A stretch of DNA of 64,000 nucleotides from JBBDRJ01 sp963766295. Its GTDB lineage: Bacteria; Actinomycetota; JAICYB01. The notes under the pieces were generated by a model. That model searched no databases. It had not been told where the DNA came from and saw nothing but the letters and a program-made list of their open reading frames with translations. The stretch is taken from assembly GCA_963766295.1 (NCBI GenBank), contig CAVXYW010000002.1, positions 1,922,001 to 1,986,000 of the forward strand, read 5' to 3'. This document shows, one piece after another, positions 33,441-41,027 of the stretch. Position 1 is the first letter of the stretch; each line of letters opens with the position of its first letter. The translations under genes and the position numbers were made by a program.

Positions 33441-34361
33441 TTAGTTGGCGGCGCCGCTGGACACCGGCGTCCGCTGCTGCGGGCTCGTCGGCAGATCGCC
33501 GAACAGCTCGGACGACTTGCTCACCAGCTCCTCCACCGACCAACGATCGCCTTTGTTTATCGAGCGGGTCGCATGGTGCTGCTCGATCAGGTGGACCTCG
33601 CCACCGGTGACGATGAAGCATTGGCCCGATATGTGCGCCGCTTCCTCAGTGCACAGGTACACGACCCAGGGAGCGACGTTGTCCGGGTCCCAGGCGTCGA
33701 AGCCTTCAGGCGTTGGGATGTTGCCGAAAGTGATCTCGGTCAGACGCGTGCGCGCACGGGGAGCGATGACGTTCGATGTCACCCCGTACTTCGTCATCTC
33801 ACGCGCGATGCAAAGTGAGAACGAGATGAGTCCAGCCTTGGCGAAGTCATAGTTGCACTGGCCGGCGTTGCCGAAGAGTCCCGATTCCGAAGACGTGTGG
33901 ACGAGCCGTCCGAAAACGGGCCCGCCTGATTCCTTCGACTTCTGGCGCCAATGCGCACAGGCGAAGCGCGTCGGGGCGAAGTGGCCCTTGCCATGTACGG
34001 TCACGACGGCGTCCCATTCCTCCTCGGCCATGTTGAAGGCCATACGGTCGCGCAGGATGCCCGCGTTGTTGATGAGGATGTGCAGATCGCCAAATGTGTC
34101 GACGGCCTGCTTGACCATGTTCTCGGCGCCTTCCCAAGTCGCAACGTTGTCGAAGTTCGCGGCGCCCTCACCACCGAGCGCCTTGATCTCCTCGACCACT
34201 TCTGAGGCCGGACGGTTGTCCGTGCCGGAACCGTCCCATTCACCGCCTAGGTCGTTGACTACGACCTTCGCACCGTTGCGTGCGAGCTCGAGAGCATGTC
34301 CCCGTCCCACACCGCGACCGGCTCCCGTGACGATGGCTACTTTTCCATCCAGAAGACCCAT
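33441..34361 (-). CDS. SDR-family dehydrogenase similar to the multifunctional-enzyme type 2 dehydrogenase
   Basis: This 306-residue SDR reads DGKVAIVTGAGRGVGRGHAL at the N-terminus, then VVVNDLGGEWDGSG, an NNAGILRDRMAF segment and the active-site YDFAK. This pattern is close to the 3-hydroxyacyl-CoA dehydrogenase part of peroxisomal MFE-2 (HSD17B4) and its bacterial relatives. It probably oxidises a 3-hydroxyacyl-CoA or a steroid-like substrate. The start ATG follows GGGAGGG. A promoter with a perfect -10 and a palindrome lie in the 125-base leader region. Confidence 0.9.
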   Translation of the reverse strand: MGLLDGKVAIVTGAGRGVGRGHALELARNGAKVVVNDLGGEWDGSGTDNRPASEVVEEIKALGGEGAANFDNVATWEGAENMVKQAVDTFGDLHILINNAGILRDRMAFNMAEEEWDAVVTVHGKGHFAPTRFACAHWRQKSKESGGPVFGRLVHTSSESGLFGNAGQCNYDFAKAGLISFSLCIAREMTKYGVTSNVIAPRARTRLTEITFGNIPTPEGFDAWDPDNVAPWVVYLCTEEAAHISGQCFIVTGGEVHLIEQHHATRSINKGDRWSVEELVSKSSELFGDLPTSPQQRTPVSSGAAN

Positions 34362-34424
34362 GTTTCCCTCCCGTTCTTGATTCCCGCGAACGATGTCGAT
34401 TGGTCAACAGCTGCCGCGGGACTT

Positions 34425-34441
34425 CGCCTGTTAGGCAGGCG
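34425..34441. promoter_or_regulatory. 17-base palindrome at the SDR transcription start (operator candidate)
   Basis: CGCCTG (34425-34430), TTAGG, CAGGCG (34436-34441). The position, just downstream of the -10 box and around the expected start site, fits a repressor operator of the TetR or FadR kind. It could instead form a small 5-prime hairpin. No regulator gene is adjacent. Confidence 0.5.
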
Positions 34442-34444
34442 CAG

Positions 34445-34475
34445 ATTATAGAAAAGGCCTGCAGCGGCAAGCCAA
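34445..34475 (-). promoter_or_regulatory. sigma-70-type promoter for the SDR-MBL operon
   Basis: A perfect TATAAT -10 on the minus strand (34450-34445), with TTGGCT (34475-34470) 19 bases upstream as a fair -35. It is the clearest vegetative promoter in the window. The predicted start is near 34438. Confidence 0.65.
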
Positions 34476-34486
34476 AGACGTCTCTT

Positions 34487-34927
34487 CTACGACTTGGCTG
34501 AAGGTCGTCCCGCGGGAGGACGCCGGCGGCGGCGTCTTGCCGGTCGGGGCCCTTCCGACGCTGCCGGCGCCTGAGCACCGCGCGTCCGGGCATTCGCATT
34601 GGCAACGAACGTCTCGGCGAGTTCTTCCATCCTCGTATGCAGCTCTTCGGCGCTCCGGCGCAGCTTGAACTCCGATTGGCGAACCACATCCAAAAGGATC
34701 GCGACCATGCCCATAAGAAGCAGACCGAACCCGCCGAATCCGCCGGAGATCACGTACGGCAGCTGGCCCGTTTCGAGGTCTTGGTTCCCCGCCTGGTACC
34801 AGCCGATGAAGATCACTGCCCAACCACAGACAAGCAGTGCGATTCCGACATAGAGAGGCGCTCGCGACGGGTTTTCCACGGCCTTAGTGTGCCAGGCGGC
34901 GGCCCGATGGTGTTCGCGTAGTCTCAT
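34487..34927 (-). CDS. membrane protein with two helices and a basic tail
   Basis: From the ATG at 34927 the product has 146 residues: two hydrophobic helices (APLYVGIALLVCGWAVIFIG and a second around GGFGGFGLLLMGMVAILLD), a helical charged stretch, then an Arg/Pro/Ala-rich tail with six consecutive Arg. No family is recognised. A GTG at 34879 is an alternative start. The chosen start lies only six bases from the divergent start of the VOC gene, so one of the two starts may be placed wrongly. Confidence 0.65.
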   Translation of the reverse strand: MRLREHHRAAAWHTKAVENPSRAPLYVGIALLVCGWAVIFIGWYQAGNQDLETGQLPYVISGGFGGFGLLLMGMVAILLDVVRQSEFKLRRSAEELHTRMEELAETFVANANARTRGAQAPAASEGPRPARRRRRRPPAGRPSAKS

Positions 34928-34933
34928 CACGCT

Positions 34934-35452
34934 TTGACCGACGACTCCGCAAATTCCGCATTCAAAACCGATCTGCCGATCGATATCATTCGCGTAGATC
35001 ACGTGGCGATGGCGACGTGGGACGCTTCAGGTCAAGCTCGCTTGCTCACCGACGTTCTGGGCGCCGAATTCGTCGACGGAGCCGACGAGCCGCACAACGG
35101 CTTTCGCTGGCTGCAGTTCCAGCTACCCGGTGGCAAGGTTGAAGTGATAGAGCCGTTGAACCGCGAAGGGTTTCTCTATCGCTTCCTGACAAGACGTGGC
35201 GAAGGCCTGCACCACGTGACTCTTTACGTTCCCGATCTAGCGCTTGCGATCGAGCAGCTGCGAAGCAAGGGATACGAACCCGTCGACATCAGTCTGCACA
35301 ACGACTTCTGGAAAGAGGCATTCCTTCATCCCCGTGACACATCCGGCGTCCTCATTCAACTCGCACAGGTTGCCGATCCGGACGCGAAGCATCCGTTGAT
35401 GCGTCCGCTCGAGGAGTACTTGGCCGACCGTCCGAACCTACGACCCGACTGA
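34934..35452 (+). CDS. VOC-family protein, methylmalonyl-CoA epimerase-like
   Basis: The 172-residue protein has the two beta-alpha-beta-beta-beta modules of the vicinal oxygen chelate fold: VDHVAMATWD with a metal-binding His, VEVIEPLN with Glu, GLHHVTLYVPDL with the second His, and GVLIQLAQ. The GLHHVTLYV block is typical of methylmalonyl-CoA epimerases and close relatives. A TTG at 34934 is used because the first strand would otherwise be lost; no ribosome site is seen. It is followed 5 bases later by the SCP2 gene. Confidence 0.8.
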   Translation: MTDDSANSAFKTDLPIDIIRVDHVAMATWDASGQARLLTDVLGAEFVDGADEPHNGFRWLQFQLPGGKVEVIEPLNREGFLYRFLTRRGEGLHHVTLYVPDLALAIEQLRSKGYEPVDISLHNDFWKEAFLHPRDTSGVLIQLAQVADPDAKHPLMRPLEEYLADRPNLRPD

Positions 35453-35457
35453 TAGAG

Positions 35458-35844
35458 ATGGTTAAGTTCTTGAGCCCGGAATGGACGCAAGCCATTGTCG
35501 ATGCGCTCAACAACTCCGACGACGCTCGCCAAGCACTGAAGGGCGTCGAGTTCGTCCTTCAGCAAGTTGTGACGGGCGCACCCGACGGCGACGTCTCCCA
35601 CTGGACGCGCTTCGAGGACGGCAAGGTCAAAGGCGCGGTCGGTGAAACCGAGTCAGCCGACGTGACGATCACCCAGGACTACGAGACTGCTGCCGCACTC
35701 AGCCGAGCCGAGCTGAACGCGCAGGCGGCATTCATGCAGGGAAAGCTGATAGTCACGGGAAATATGGGCAAGCTCCTGCAGAACCAATCTGCGCTCGATG
35801 TATTGGGGCCGGTGATGGCCGGCGTGGAAACTGAGTACCGCTGA
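35458..35844 (+). CDS. SCP2 sterol-carrier-type protein
   Basis: The 128-residue protein matches the SCP2 lipid-binding fold: FEDGKVKGAVGETESADVTIT in the middle and AAFMQGKLIVTGNMGKLLQ near 95, the usual MQGK..V.GN..KL pattern. SCP2 domains bind fatty acyl-CoAs or sterols. The gene is 5 bases behind the VOC gene and likely co-transcribed, which supports the lipid-catabolic character of the region. Confidence 0.88.
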   Translation: MVKFLSPEWTQAIVDALNNSDDARQALKGVEFVLQQVVTGAPDGDVSHWTRFEDGKVKGAVGETESADVTITQDYETAAALSRAELNAQAAFMQGKLIVTGNMGKLLQNQSALDVLGPVMAGVETEYR

Positions 35845-35871
35845 GCGAAGCTAGGCGGCAGCACCGATCTG

Positions 35872-35886
35872 GTCAGCGGAGCTGAC
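35872..35886. terminator. weak hairpin between convergent SCP2 and NlpC/P60 genes
   Basis: GTCAGC, GGA, GCTGAC form a six-base-pair stem in the 65-base gap between two convergent genes. No T-run is seen on either side. It may help end both transcripts, but the evidence is slight. Confidence 0.3.
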
Positions 35887-35909
35887 ACCGATCGAGCTAC
35901 TAGAGGCTC

Positions 35910-36980
35910 TTAGGGACGCGCAGCGCCCGCGAAGTCGGCGCGCCCGATCGAATCGCGCCGAACCTTCTCTCCGGTCTCCGGAGCGTTGATCATCACGCCT
36001 CCACCTTCATAGATCCCGACGTGGTGGATCGGACTGCCGAAGAACACAAGGTCACCCGGACGAAGTTCCTTCCGGGACACGTGCGCCAGCGACGAATATT
36101 GCGCGCGTGAAGAGTGCGGAAGGCTGACGCCGGCCTTGCCCCACGCGTACATCGTGAGTCCGGAGCAGTCGAAGGTATCCGGACCATCTGCCGCCCATTC
36201 GTAGGGTTTTCCTATCTGAGCGGCGGCAGCTGAGACGGCCGTTCCCGCACCACCCTTCACCGGCGGCGGCGGCGATGTCGGTTCCTCCACCTTCGGGATT
36301 GCGCCGCCGCTCGAAGTCCGTCGCGGCGCGGACCCAGAAGCCCGCGCGGCAGCGATCGCCGCCTGTCGCTCCGATTCGAGGATCTGAGCGATGTCGCCCT
36401 TCACGTCGCTCAGCACCGCGCGCTGGCCCTGCAATTCGCGATTCACAGAAGAACGTCGTCCCGCGAGCTCTTGTTCCTTCGCTTGCGCCTGGCCCTCGAG
36501 ACCCTCGAGCTGTTGGGCACGCTCCATGACCTGTTGTCGCGCCTTCTCGGTGTCCATGACGAGTTGCGTATCCGCGGCAAGCACGGATGAACCGAAGGCG
36601 TGGGCCCGTGCAATGTCCGAAAGAGAGCGAGCGCCGAGCAACGCATCGATCGGTGCCCCGGGTCCACGCATGTACATCATTCGCACGCGGCTCCCGAGCC
36701 GGTCGCTAAGCTCGCCCCAACGCTTCTCGGCCACCGCTACGTCCGATCGCGCGGAATCGGCGTCGGCTGCGATGGTCTGGCGCTCGAGGGATGCCTGGTT
36801 GTAGTCCTCGTTGGCCACCGACAGCTTCCGGCCTTGCTCGGCGATCCTGGATTCGAGACGGGCGGCCTCGGCCCGCTTGGCATCGATTTGGGCGCGCGCC
36901 GGCGCGGGCAGGACTACCTGCCCCACAGCCAGCCCGAACAGGACCGCCGCTGTAGCGGCCCTAGGAACCCTCACACGCAT
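35910..36980 (-). CDS. secreted NlpC/P60 peptidoglycan endopeptidase with N-terminal coiled coil
   Basis: The 356-residue product has a signal peptide ending around APARA (residue 30) and a long coiled-coil region (about 32-220, rich in Gln/Glu/Ala). A Pro/Ser linker leads to a C-terminal NlpC/P60 domain from about 243. The catalytic Cys lies in FDCSGLTMYAW and the His in IHHVGIYEG. It resembles RipA-type enzymes that cut the stem peptide during cell separation, with the coiled coil holding it inactive or tethering it. The gene diverges from the membrane protein at 37124. Confidence 0.93.
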   Translation of the reverse strand: MRVRVPRAATAAVLFGLAVGQVVLPAPARAQIDAKRAEAARLESRIAEQGRKLSVANEDYNQASLERQTIAADADSARSDVAVAEKRWGELSDRLGSRVRMMYMRGPGAPIDALLGARSLSDIARAHAFGSSVLAADTQLVMDTEKARQQVMERAQQLEGLEGQAQAKEQELAGRRSSVNRELQGQRAVLSDVKGDIAQILESERQAAIAAARASGSAPRRTSSGGAIPKVEEPTSPPPPVKGGAGTAVSAAAAQIGKPYEWAADGPDTFDCSGLTMYAWGKAGVSLPHSSRAQYSSLAHVSRKELRPGDLVFFGSPIHHVGIYEGGGVMINAPETGEKVRRDSIGRADFAGAARP

Positions 36981-37123
36981 CTGTTCATCACTCTAATTAA
37001 CAATCCACCTCTGGTCACGCAATAGTTCACAAGGGTACAAGGAGCACCTCTAAATAACAACGGTGAAACCTTGGAGCAACTTGAGGAGTCTGTCTTCTTC
37101 GGTATGGAGAAAGGAGGTGAGCC

Positions 37124-37447
37124 ATGCACGAGTTCGCGCTCCTTGCTTTCGGAGGTTTGGTGACTGCCCTCGCCGTTCGGATGGTTTCTCAGTACGGACG
37201 TGAGATGGGCCGCGCCAGCAACGTAGTCCTGTGGATGGGGCTGGGCGTCGGTTACGCCTACCTCGTCGACTTCTCGATCTTCACAGCCTGGGGAATGAGC
37301 GTCCGGTCGCACACGATCGGCGCCATAATCACGGGCTTCATGGTCGGCGGATTCGCGCTGCTCTGGGAGGAAGCGATCGACTTCTTCCGCGGGTACGCGC
37401 ACAAAGATCACGCTGAGCCGAAGAAGACTCTCCGCCGCGCTGCTTAA
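37124..37447 (+). CDS. small three-helix membrane protein
   Basis: This 107-residue protein has three predicted membrane helices (about 4-20, 33-52 and 62-82) and a charged C-terminus. The ribosome site AAAGGAGGTGA is nearly a full complement of the 16S 3-prime end and sits six bases before the ATG, so expression may be high. No family is recognised. A strong intrinsic terminator follows 20 bases after the stop. Confidence 0.72.
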   Translation: MHEFALLAFGGLVTALAVRMVSQYGREMGRASNVVLWMGLGVGYAYLVDFSIFTAWGMSVRSHTIGAIITGFMVGGFALLWEEAIDFFRGYAHKDHAEPKKTLRRAA

Positions 37448-37467
37448 ACAGCCAAGCGGGATGGGTT

Positions 37468-37495
37468 AGAAGGGGGCCGCTCGCGGCCCCCTTCT
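37468..37495 (+). terminator. Rho-independent terminator
   Basis: AGAAGGGGGCCG, loop CTCG, CGGCCCCCTTCT: a perfect 12-base-pair stem followed by CTCTTCTTCT. It ends the transcript of the small membrane protein at 37124-37447. Confidence 0.85.
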
Positions 37496-37527
37496 CTTCT
37501 TCTACCCCGGTCGACTAGCGTCGATCC

Positions 37528-37776
37528 GTGGCCAAGTGCATGATCTGCGGCGTCAACGCGACGGATCCCGGAAAAGGTCCGTCACGCTGGGCGCGCGCCG
37601 TCGTCGAAGGCGAGCAGATCCTTGTTTGTCCGGACTGCCAAGCCAAGCACCCCGATTGGATCAAGCGGGCGGAGATATGTCAGGAGTGCGGATCCAATCG
37701 CCTGATCAAGTCGATGGGCGACCGCGTGTGCCGCGCATGCGGACACCAATGGTCTGACGAGGACCTGAAGCTCTAG
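37528..37776 (+). CDS. small protein with four CxxC pairs (two zinc knuckles)
   Basis: The 82-residue protein has CMIC (4-7), CPDC (34-37), CQEC (51-54) and CRAC (68-71), enough for two structural zinc sites. Such ribbons bind nucleic acid or proteins; no more exact function can be given. The start is a GTG just after the terminator region. Its TAG is directly followed by the complement of the groEL stop with no spacer. Confidence 0.72.
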   Translation: MAKCMICGVNATDPGKGPSRWARAVVEGEQILVCPDCQAKHPDWIKRAEICQECGSNRLIKSMGDRVCRACGHQWSDEDLKL

Positions 37777-39399
37777 CTAGTGCGCGTGGCCGTGGCCGTG
37801 ATCGTCGGCCGGCGGCTCTTCCTCGGGCTTCTCGACGACGAGGACTTCGGTCGTCAGCAAGATCGCCGCGATCGAAGCAGCGTTCTGCAGCGCCGAACGA
37901 GTCACCTTTAGCGGGTCGACGATCCCGGCTTTGATCAGGTCGCCGAATTCCCCCGTCGCTGCGTTGAAGCCCTTCGAGTCCTTGGCTTCACGCGTCTGCT
38001 CAGCGATTACAGAGCCTTCGTAGCCGGCGTTCTTCGCGATCCACCGCAAAGGCTCGGCCAATGACGCGAGCACCAAACGTGCACCCGTCTGCTCGTCTCC
38101 TTCGAGCGCATCTGCGGCTTTACCAACGGCCGCCTCAGCACGGACGAGCGCAACACCGCCGCCCGGCACGATGCCTTCTTCGACGGCAGCTCGCGTTGCC
38201 GAGAGCGCGTCCTCGATGCGGTGCTTCTTTTCTTTTAGCTCGACCTCGGTGGCAGCTCCGACCTTGAGGACGGAAACTCCACCGGAAAGCTTCGCTAGTC
38301 GCTCTTGCAGCTTCTCTTTGTCCCAATCCGAGTCGGTGCGGTCGATCTCCTGCCGGATCTGGTTGATGCGGGCTTTGATGTTGTCGCCTTCGCCGGCACC
38401 CTCCACGATCGTCGTGTCGTCCTTCGTGATCACGACCTTGCGCGCCTTACCGAGCATGTCTAGCTCGACGTTCTCGAGCTTGATGCCGAGCTCATCGGAG
38501 ATGACCTGGCCACCGGTGAGGATGGCCATATCCTCGAGCATCGCCTTGCGGCGATCCCCGAAGCCCGGTGCCTTAACGGCAGCGGCCTTGATGGTCCCCC
38601 GCATTTTGTTAACGACCAATGTCGCAAGTGCCTCACCCTCGACATCCTCGGCCACGATCAGGAACGGCTTGCCCGATTGAACGACGCGCTCGAGCACGGG
38701 AAGGAGGTCGCCCACGGCCGAGATCTTCTTGTTCGCGAACAAGATCATCGGGTCTTCCAGAACGGCTTCCATCCGGTCCTGGTCGGTGACGAAGTACGGA
38801 GAGATGTAGCCGCGGTCGAACTGCATGCCTTCGACGGTTTCGAGCTCGAGGCCGAAGGTCTGTGATTCTTCGACGGTGATTACGCCGTCCTTACCGACCT
38901 TGTCCATGGCCTCGGCGATCATGTCGCCGATCCCCGCGTCCGCCGCGGAGTTAGCGGCAACTTGTGCGATCTCTTGGTGTCCGGAGATCTCCTTGGCCTG
39001 TCCGCGCAGCGCTTCGATGGCTGCAGCGACACCCTTTTCGATACCGCGGCGAAGTCCCATGGGGTTGGCGCCGGCGGCGACGTTGCGCATGCCTTCGTGC
39101 ACCATCGCCTGCGCGAGAACGGTGGCCGTGGTCGTGCCGTCCCCTGCAACGTCGTTGGTCTTGGACGCAACTTCCTTGGCGAGCTGCGCTCCCAGATTCT
39201 CGAAGCGCTCCTCGACCTCGACCTCTTTGGCGATCGTCACGCCGTCGTTGGTGATGACGGGTGCGCCCCATTTCTTCTCGATGACGACGTTGCGGCCGCG
39301 AGGGCCGAGAGTAATTCGGACGGCGTTGGCCAGCTTGTCGACACCCTGCTCGAGGGCGCGGCGGGCGTCGGCGCGGAAAAGGATCTCTTTGGACGGCAT
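37777..39399 (-). CDS. groL: 60-kDa chaperonin GroEL with His-rich tail
   Basis: The 540-residue chaperonin has all main features: GDGTTTATVLAQAMVHEG for ATP binding, IVPGGGVALVRAE, and LGPRGRNVVIEKKWGAP near the N-terminus. The C-terminus is DDHGHGHAH instead of the usual Gly-Gly-Met repeats. In mycobacteria the GroEL1 copy beside groES has a His-rich end of the same kind, so this is probably the GroEL1 orthologue and another copy may exist elsewhere. It lies 17 bases downstream of groES under CIRCE control. Confidence 0.97.
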   Translation of the reverse strand: MPSKEILFRADARRALEQGVDKLANAVRITLGPRGRNVVIEKKWGAPVITNDGVTIAKEVEVEERFENLGAQLAKEVASKTNDVAGDGTTTATVLAQAMVHEGMRNVAAGANPMGLRRGIEKGVAAAIEALRGQAKEISGHQEIAQVAANSAADAGIGDMIAEAMDKVGKDGVITVEESQTFGLELETVEGMQFDRGYISPYFVTDQDRMEAVLEDPMILFANKKISAVGDLLPVLERVVQSGKPFLIVAEDVEGEALATLVVNKMRGTIKAAAVKAPGFGDRRKAMLEDMAILTGGQVISDELGIKLENVELDMLGKARKVVITKDDTTIVEGAGEGDNIKARINQIRQEIDRTDSDWDKEKLQERLAKLSGGVSVLKVGAATEVELKEKKHRIEDALSATRAAVEEGIVPGGGVALVRAEAAVGKAADALEGDEQTGARLVLASLAEPLRWIAKNAGYEGSVIAEQTREAKDSKGFNAATGEFGDLIKAGIVDPLKVTRSALQNAASIAAILLTTEVLVVEKPEEEPPADDHGHGHAH

Positions 39400-39416
39400 G
39401 AGTTAGAGGTGAGGCG

Positions 39417-39722
39417 CTACTTGATGCGGGCGAGGATGTCGCGTGAGGGGACGACTAGAAGCTCTTCGCCGTCGATCTTGACCTCGGTGCCTGCGTACTT
39501 CGAGTACAGGACGCGGTCGCCTTCCTTCACCTCGACGGGAATGCGCTTGCCGTTGTCGTCGACGCGGCCGGGGCCGACGGCGATGACTTCGCCTTCCTGC
39601 GGCTTCTCTTTAGCGGTGTCCGGGATAACCAGGCCCGAGGACGTAACCTCTTCGGCGTCCAGGGGACGGATAACCACGCGGTCCTCGAGGGGCTCGATGC
39701 CAGTCTTGGTCTTGGTCGCCAC
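39417..39722 (-). CDS. groS: 10-kDa co-chaperonin GroES
   Basis: The 101-residue protein shows IEPLEDRVVIRPLDAEE, then GLVIPDTAKEKPQEGEV and VGPGRVDDNGKRIPVEV, and ends in ILARIK. It caps GroEL during folding. The GTG start has AAGGAGGG upstream. The leader carries a CIRCE operator. Confidence 0.97.
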   Translation of the reverse strand: MATKTKTGIEPLEDRVVIRPLDAEEVTSSGLVIPDTAKEKPQEGEVIAVGPGRVDDNGKRIPVEVKEGDRVLYSKYAGTEVKIDGEELLVVPSRDILARIK

Positions 39723-39759
39723 TGCGTAACCCTCCTTGACGTCTTTTGATCGGAACGGA

Positions 39760-39786
39760 TTAGCACTCTAACCATGTGAGTGCCAA
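39760..39786 (-). promoter_or_regulatory. CIRCE operator (HrcA site) overlapping the groES promoter
   Basis: TTAGCACTC, nine bases, GAGTGCCAA; consensus is TTAGCACTC-N9-GAGTGCTAA, so one base differs. On the minus strand the left arm reads TTGGCACTC, whose TTGGCA could serve as the -35, with a -10 around CTAATC 17 bases later. HrcA binding here would block the promoter until heat stress. Confidence 0.9.
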
Positions 39787-39995
39787 GGGTCAAATGCGAC
39801 GAGGCAGGATTGCCTAACCGGGGGGCCCACTCGGCTGGGGCTTGCCTGAGCAAGCCCCAGCCGAGGGGCGCCTTCACGCCGAAGCCCCCCGGGCGGAGGG
39901 GTGCGCCTGCATCCTGGAATCGGCCACCTAGCCGGCCGGGTGAGGACCGACAGGTGGTCTCAGACTTAAGACGGCGTTAGGCGCGCCCGGCGGGC
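39787..39995. other. GC-rich, heavily structured spacer between tsaD and groES
   Basis: This gap of about 210 bases has no credible gene. It contains a perfect 16-bp stem with a four-base loop (39830-39845 with 39850-39865). A nine-bp outer stem encloses it (CCGGGGGGC at 39818-39826 with GCCCCCCGG at 39884-39892). A CCACCT/AGGTGG pair lies at 39924 and 39952, and TTAGGC/GCCTAA (39977 and 39994) wraps the tsaD stop. No T-run follows any stem. It may end the long minus-strand transcript before the heat-shock promoter, or be a stable RNA element. Confidence 0.55.
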
Positions 39996-41027
39996 CTAAG
40001 CGGTCAGTTTGAGGGAAGCCGACGCGGGGGCGTCCAGCGGCGTGACCTCACCGCGTCGGAGCCGGAAGTGGCCGGCGGCGGCGATCATGGCGCCGTTGTC
40101 CACGCACAGGGCCGGGTCGGGCACGTGCAGGCGCCAGCCCCGCTTTGAGGTCTCTTCGGCCAGGCGCTCGCGAAGCCGCGAGTTCGCGGCAACGCCGCCG
40201 CCCAAAACGATCTTGGGGACTCCGAGGTCGGCGGCAGCCCGCATGGACTTGTCGACCTGCACGTCGACGATCGCCTCCTGGAAGGAGGCGGCTACGTCCG
40301 ACCTCGTGGGCTTGGACCCGGCTTCCTCGGCTCGACGGACATGACGGACAACGGCCGTCTTCAGTCCGGAGAAGCTGAAATCGAGATTGTTTCCCTTCAT
40401 CGCCCGCGGAAAATCGATCGCCGCCGGGTTCCCTTTCTTGGCGAGCTTGTCGATGGCCGGACCACCCGGGAAACCGAGGTCGAGGAACCGCGCGATCTTG
40501 TCGAAAGCTTCGCCCGCGGCATCGTCCAGGGTCTGCCCCAGGACGTCGTAGCTTCCCAGCTGCTTCACGTGGAAGAGCGATGTGTGTCCACCGGATACGA
40601 CGAGCGCAATGAAGGGAGGCTCGGCAGGATCGTCGTCCAACAGGCTCGCGAACACATGTCCCTCGATGTGATGGACGCCTGCGAAGGGAACCTTGAGCGA
40701 CGCCGACATCGCCTTGCCGGTCGCATAGCCGACGAGTAGAGCACCTATCAATCCCGGTCCGCGAGTCGCCGCCACCGCATTCAGATCGCGCATACCGATC
40801 CGGGCTTCGCGCAGCGCGCGTTCGATGGTCAAGGGCATTCGTTCGACGTGTGCGCGCGCAGCCAGCTCCGGCACCACGCCGCCGAACGGCGCGTGCAGAT
40901 CGACCTGAGACGCGATGACGTTGGACAGGATCTCGCGTCCACCGCGAACGACGGCAACGGCCGTCTCATCACAGGATGTTTCGATACCGAGGACGAGCGC
41001 ATCCTCACCGATGACGGGATCGCTCAA
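39996..41027 (-). CDS. tsaD: tRNA N6-adenosine threonylcarbamoyltransferase
   Basis: I start at the TTG at 41027, which overlaps the rimI stop (TTGA) and gives 343 residues; an upstream extension would overlap rimI out of frame. Family motifs are ALVLGIETSCDETAVAVV, the metal-binding HHIEGHVFA, VSGGHTSLF and GGGVAANSRLR. With TsaB and TsaE, encoded just upstream, it transfers threonylcarbamoyl to A37 of ANN-decoding tRNAs. Confidence 0.95.
   Translation of the reverse strand: MSDPVIGEDALVLGIETSCDETAVAVVRGGREILSNVIASQVDLHAPFGGVVPELAARAHVERMPLTIERALREARIGMRDLNAVAATRGPGLIGALLVGYATGKAMSASLKVPFAGVHHIEGHVFASLLDDDPAEPPFIALVVSGGHTSLFHVKQLGSYDVLGQTLDDAAGEAFDKIARFLDLGFPGGPAIDKLAKKGNPAAIDFPRAMKGNNLDFSFSGLKTAVVRHVRRAEEAGSKPTRSDVAASFQEAIVDVQVDKSMRAAADLGVPKIVLGGGVAANSRLRERLAEETSKRGWRLHVPDPALCVDNGAMIAAAGHFRLRRGEVTPLDAPASASLKLTA

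Noticed and set aside
37030..37045. GGGTAC before the small membrane protein at 37124 as a sigma-B -10
   Set aside because: No GTTT-like -35 stands 13-16 bases upstream, so it was not listed with the better sites.
36981..37123. Possible cyclic-di-AMP riboswitch before the NlpC/P60 gene
   Set aside because: Such riboswitches occur before cell-wall hydrolases in actinobacteria, but this 143-base gap is shorter than the element and I could not find its conserved blocks.
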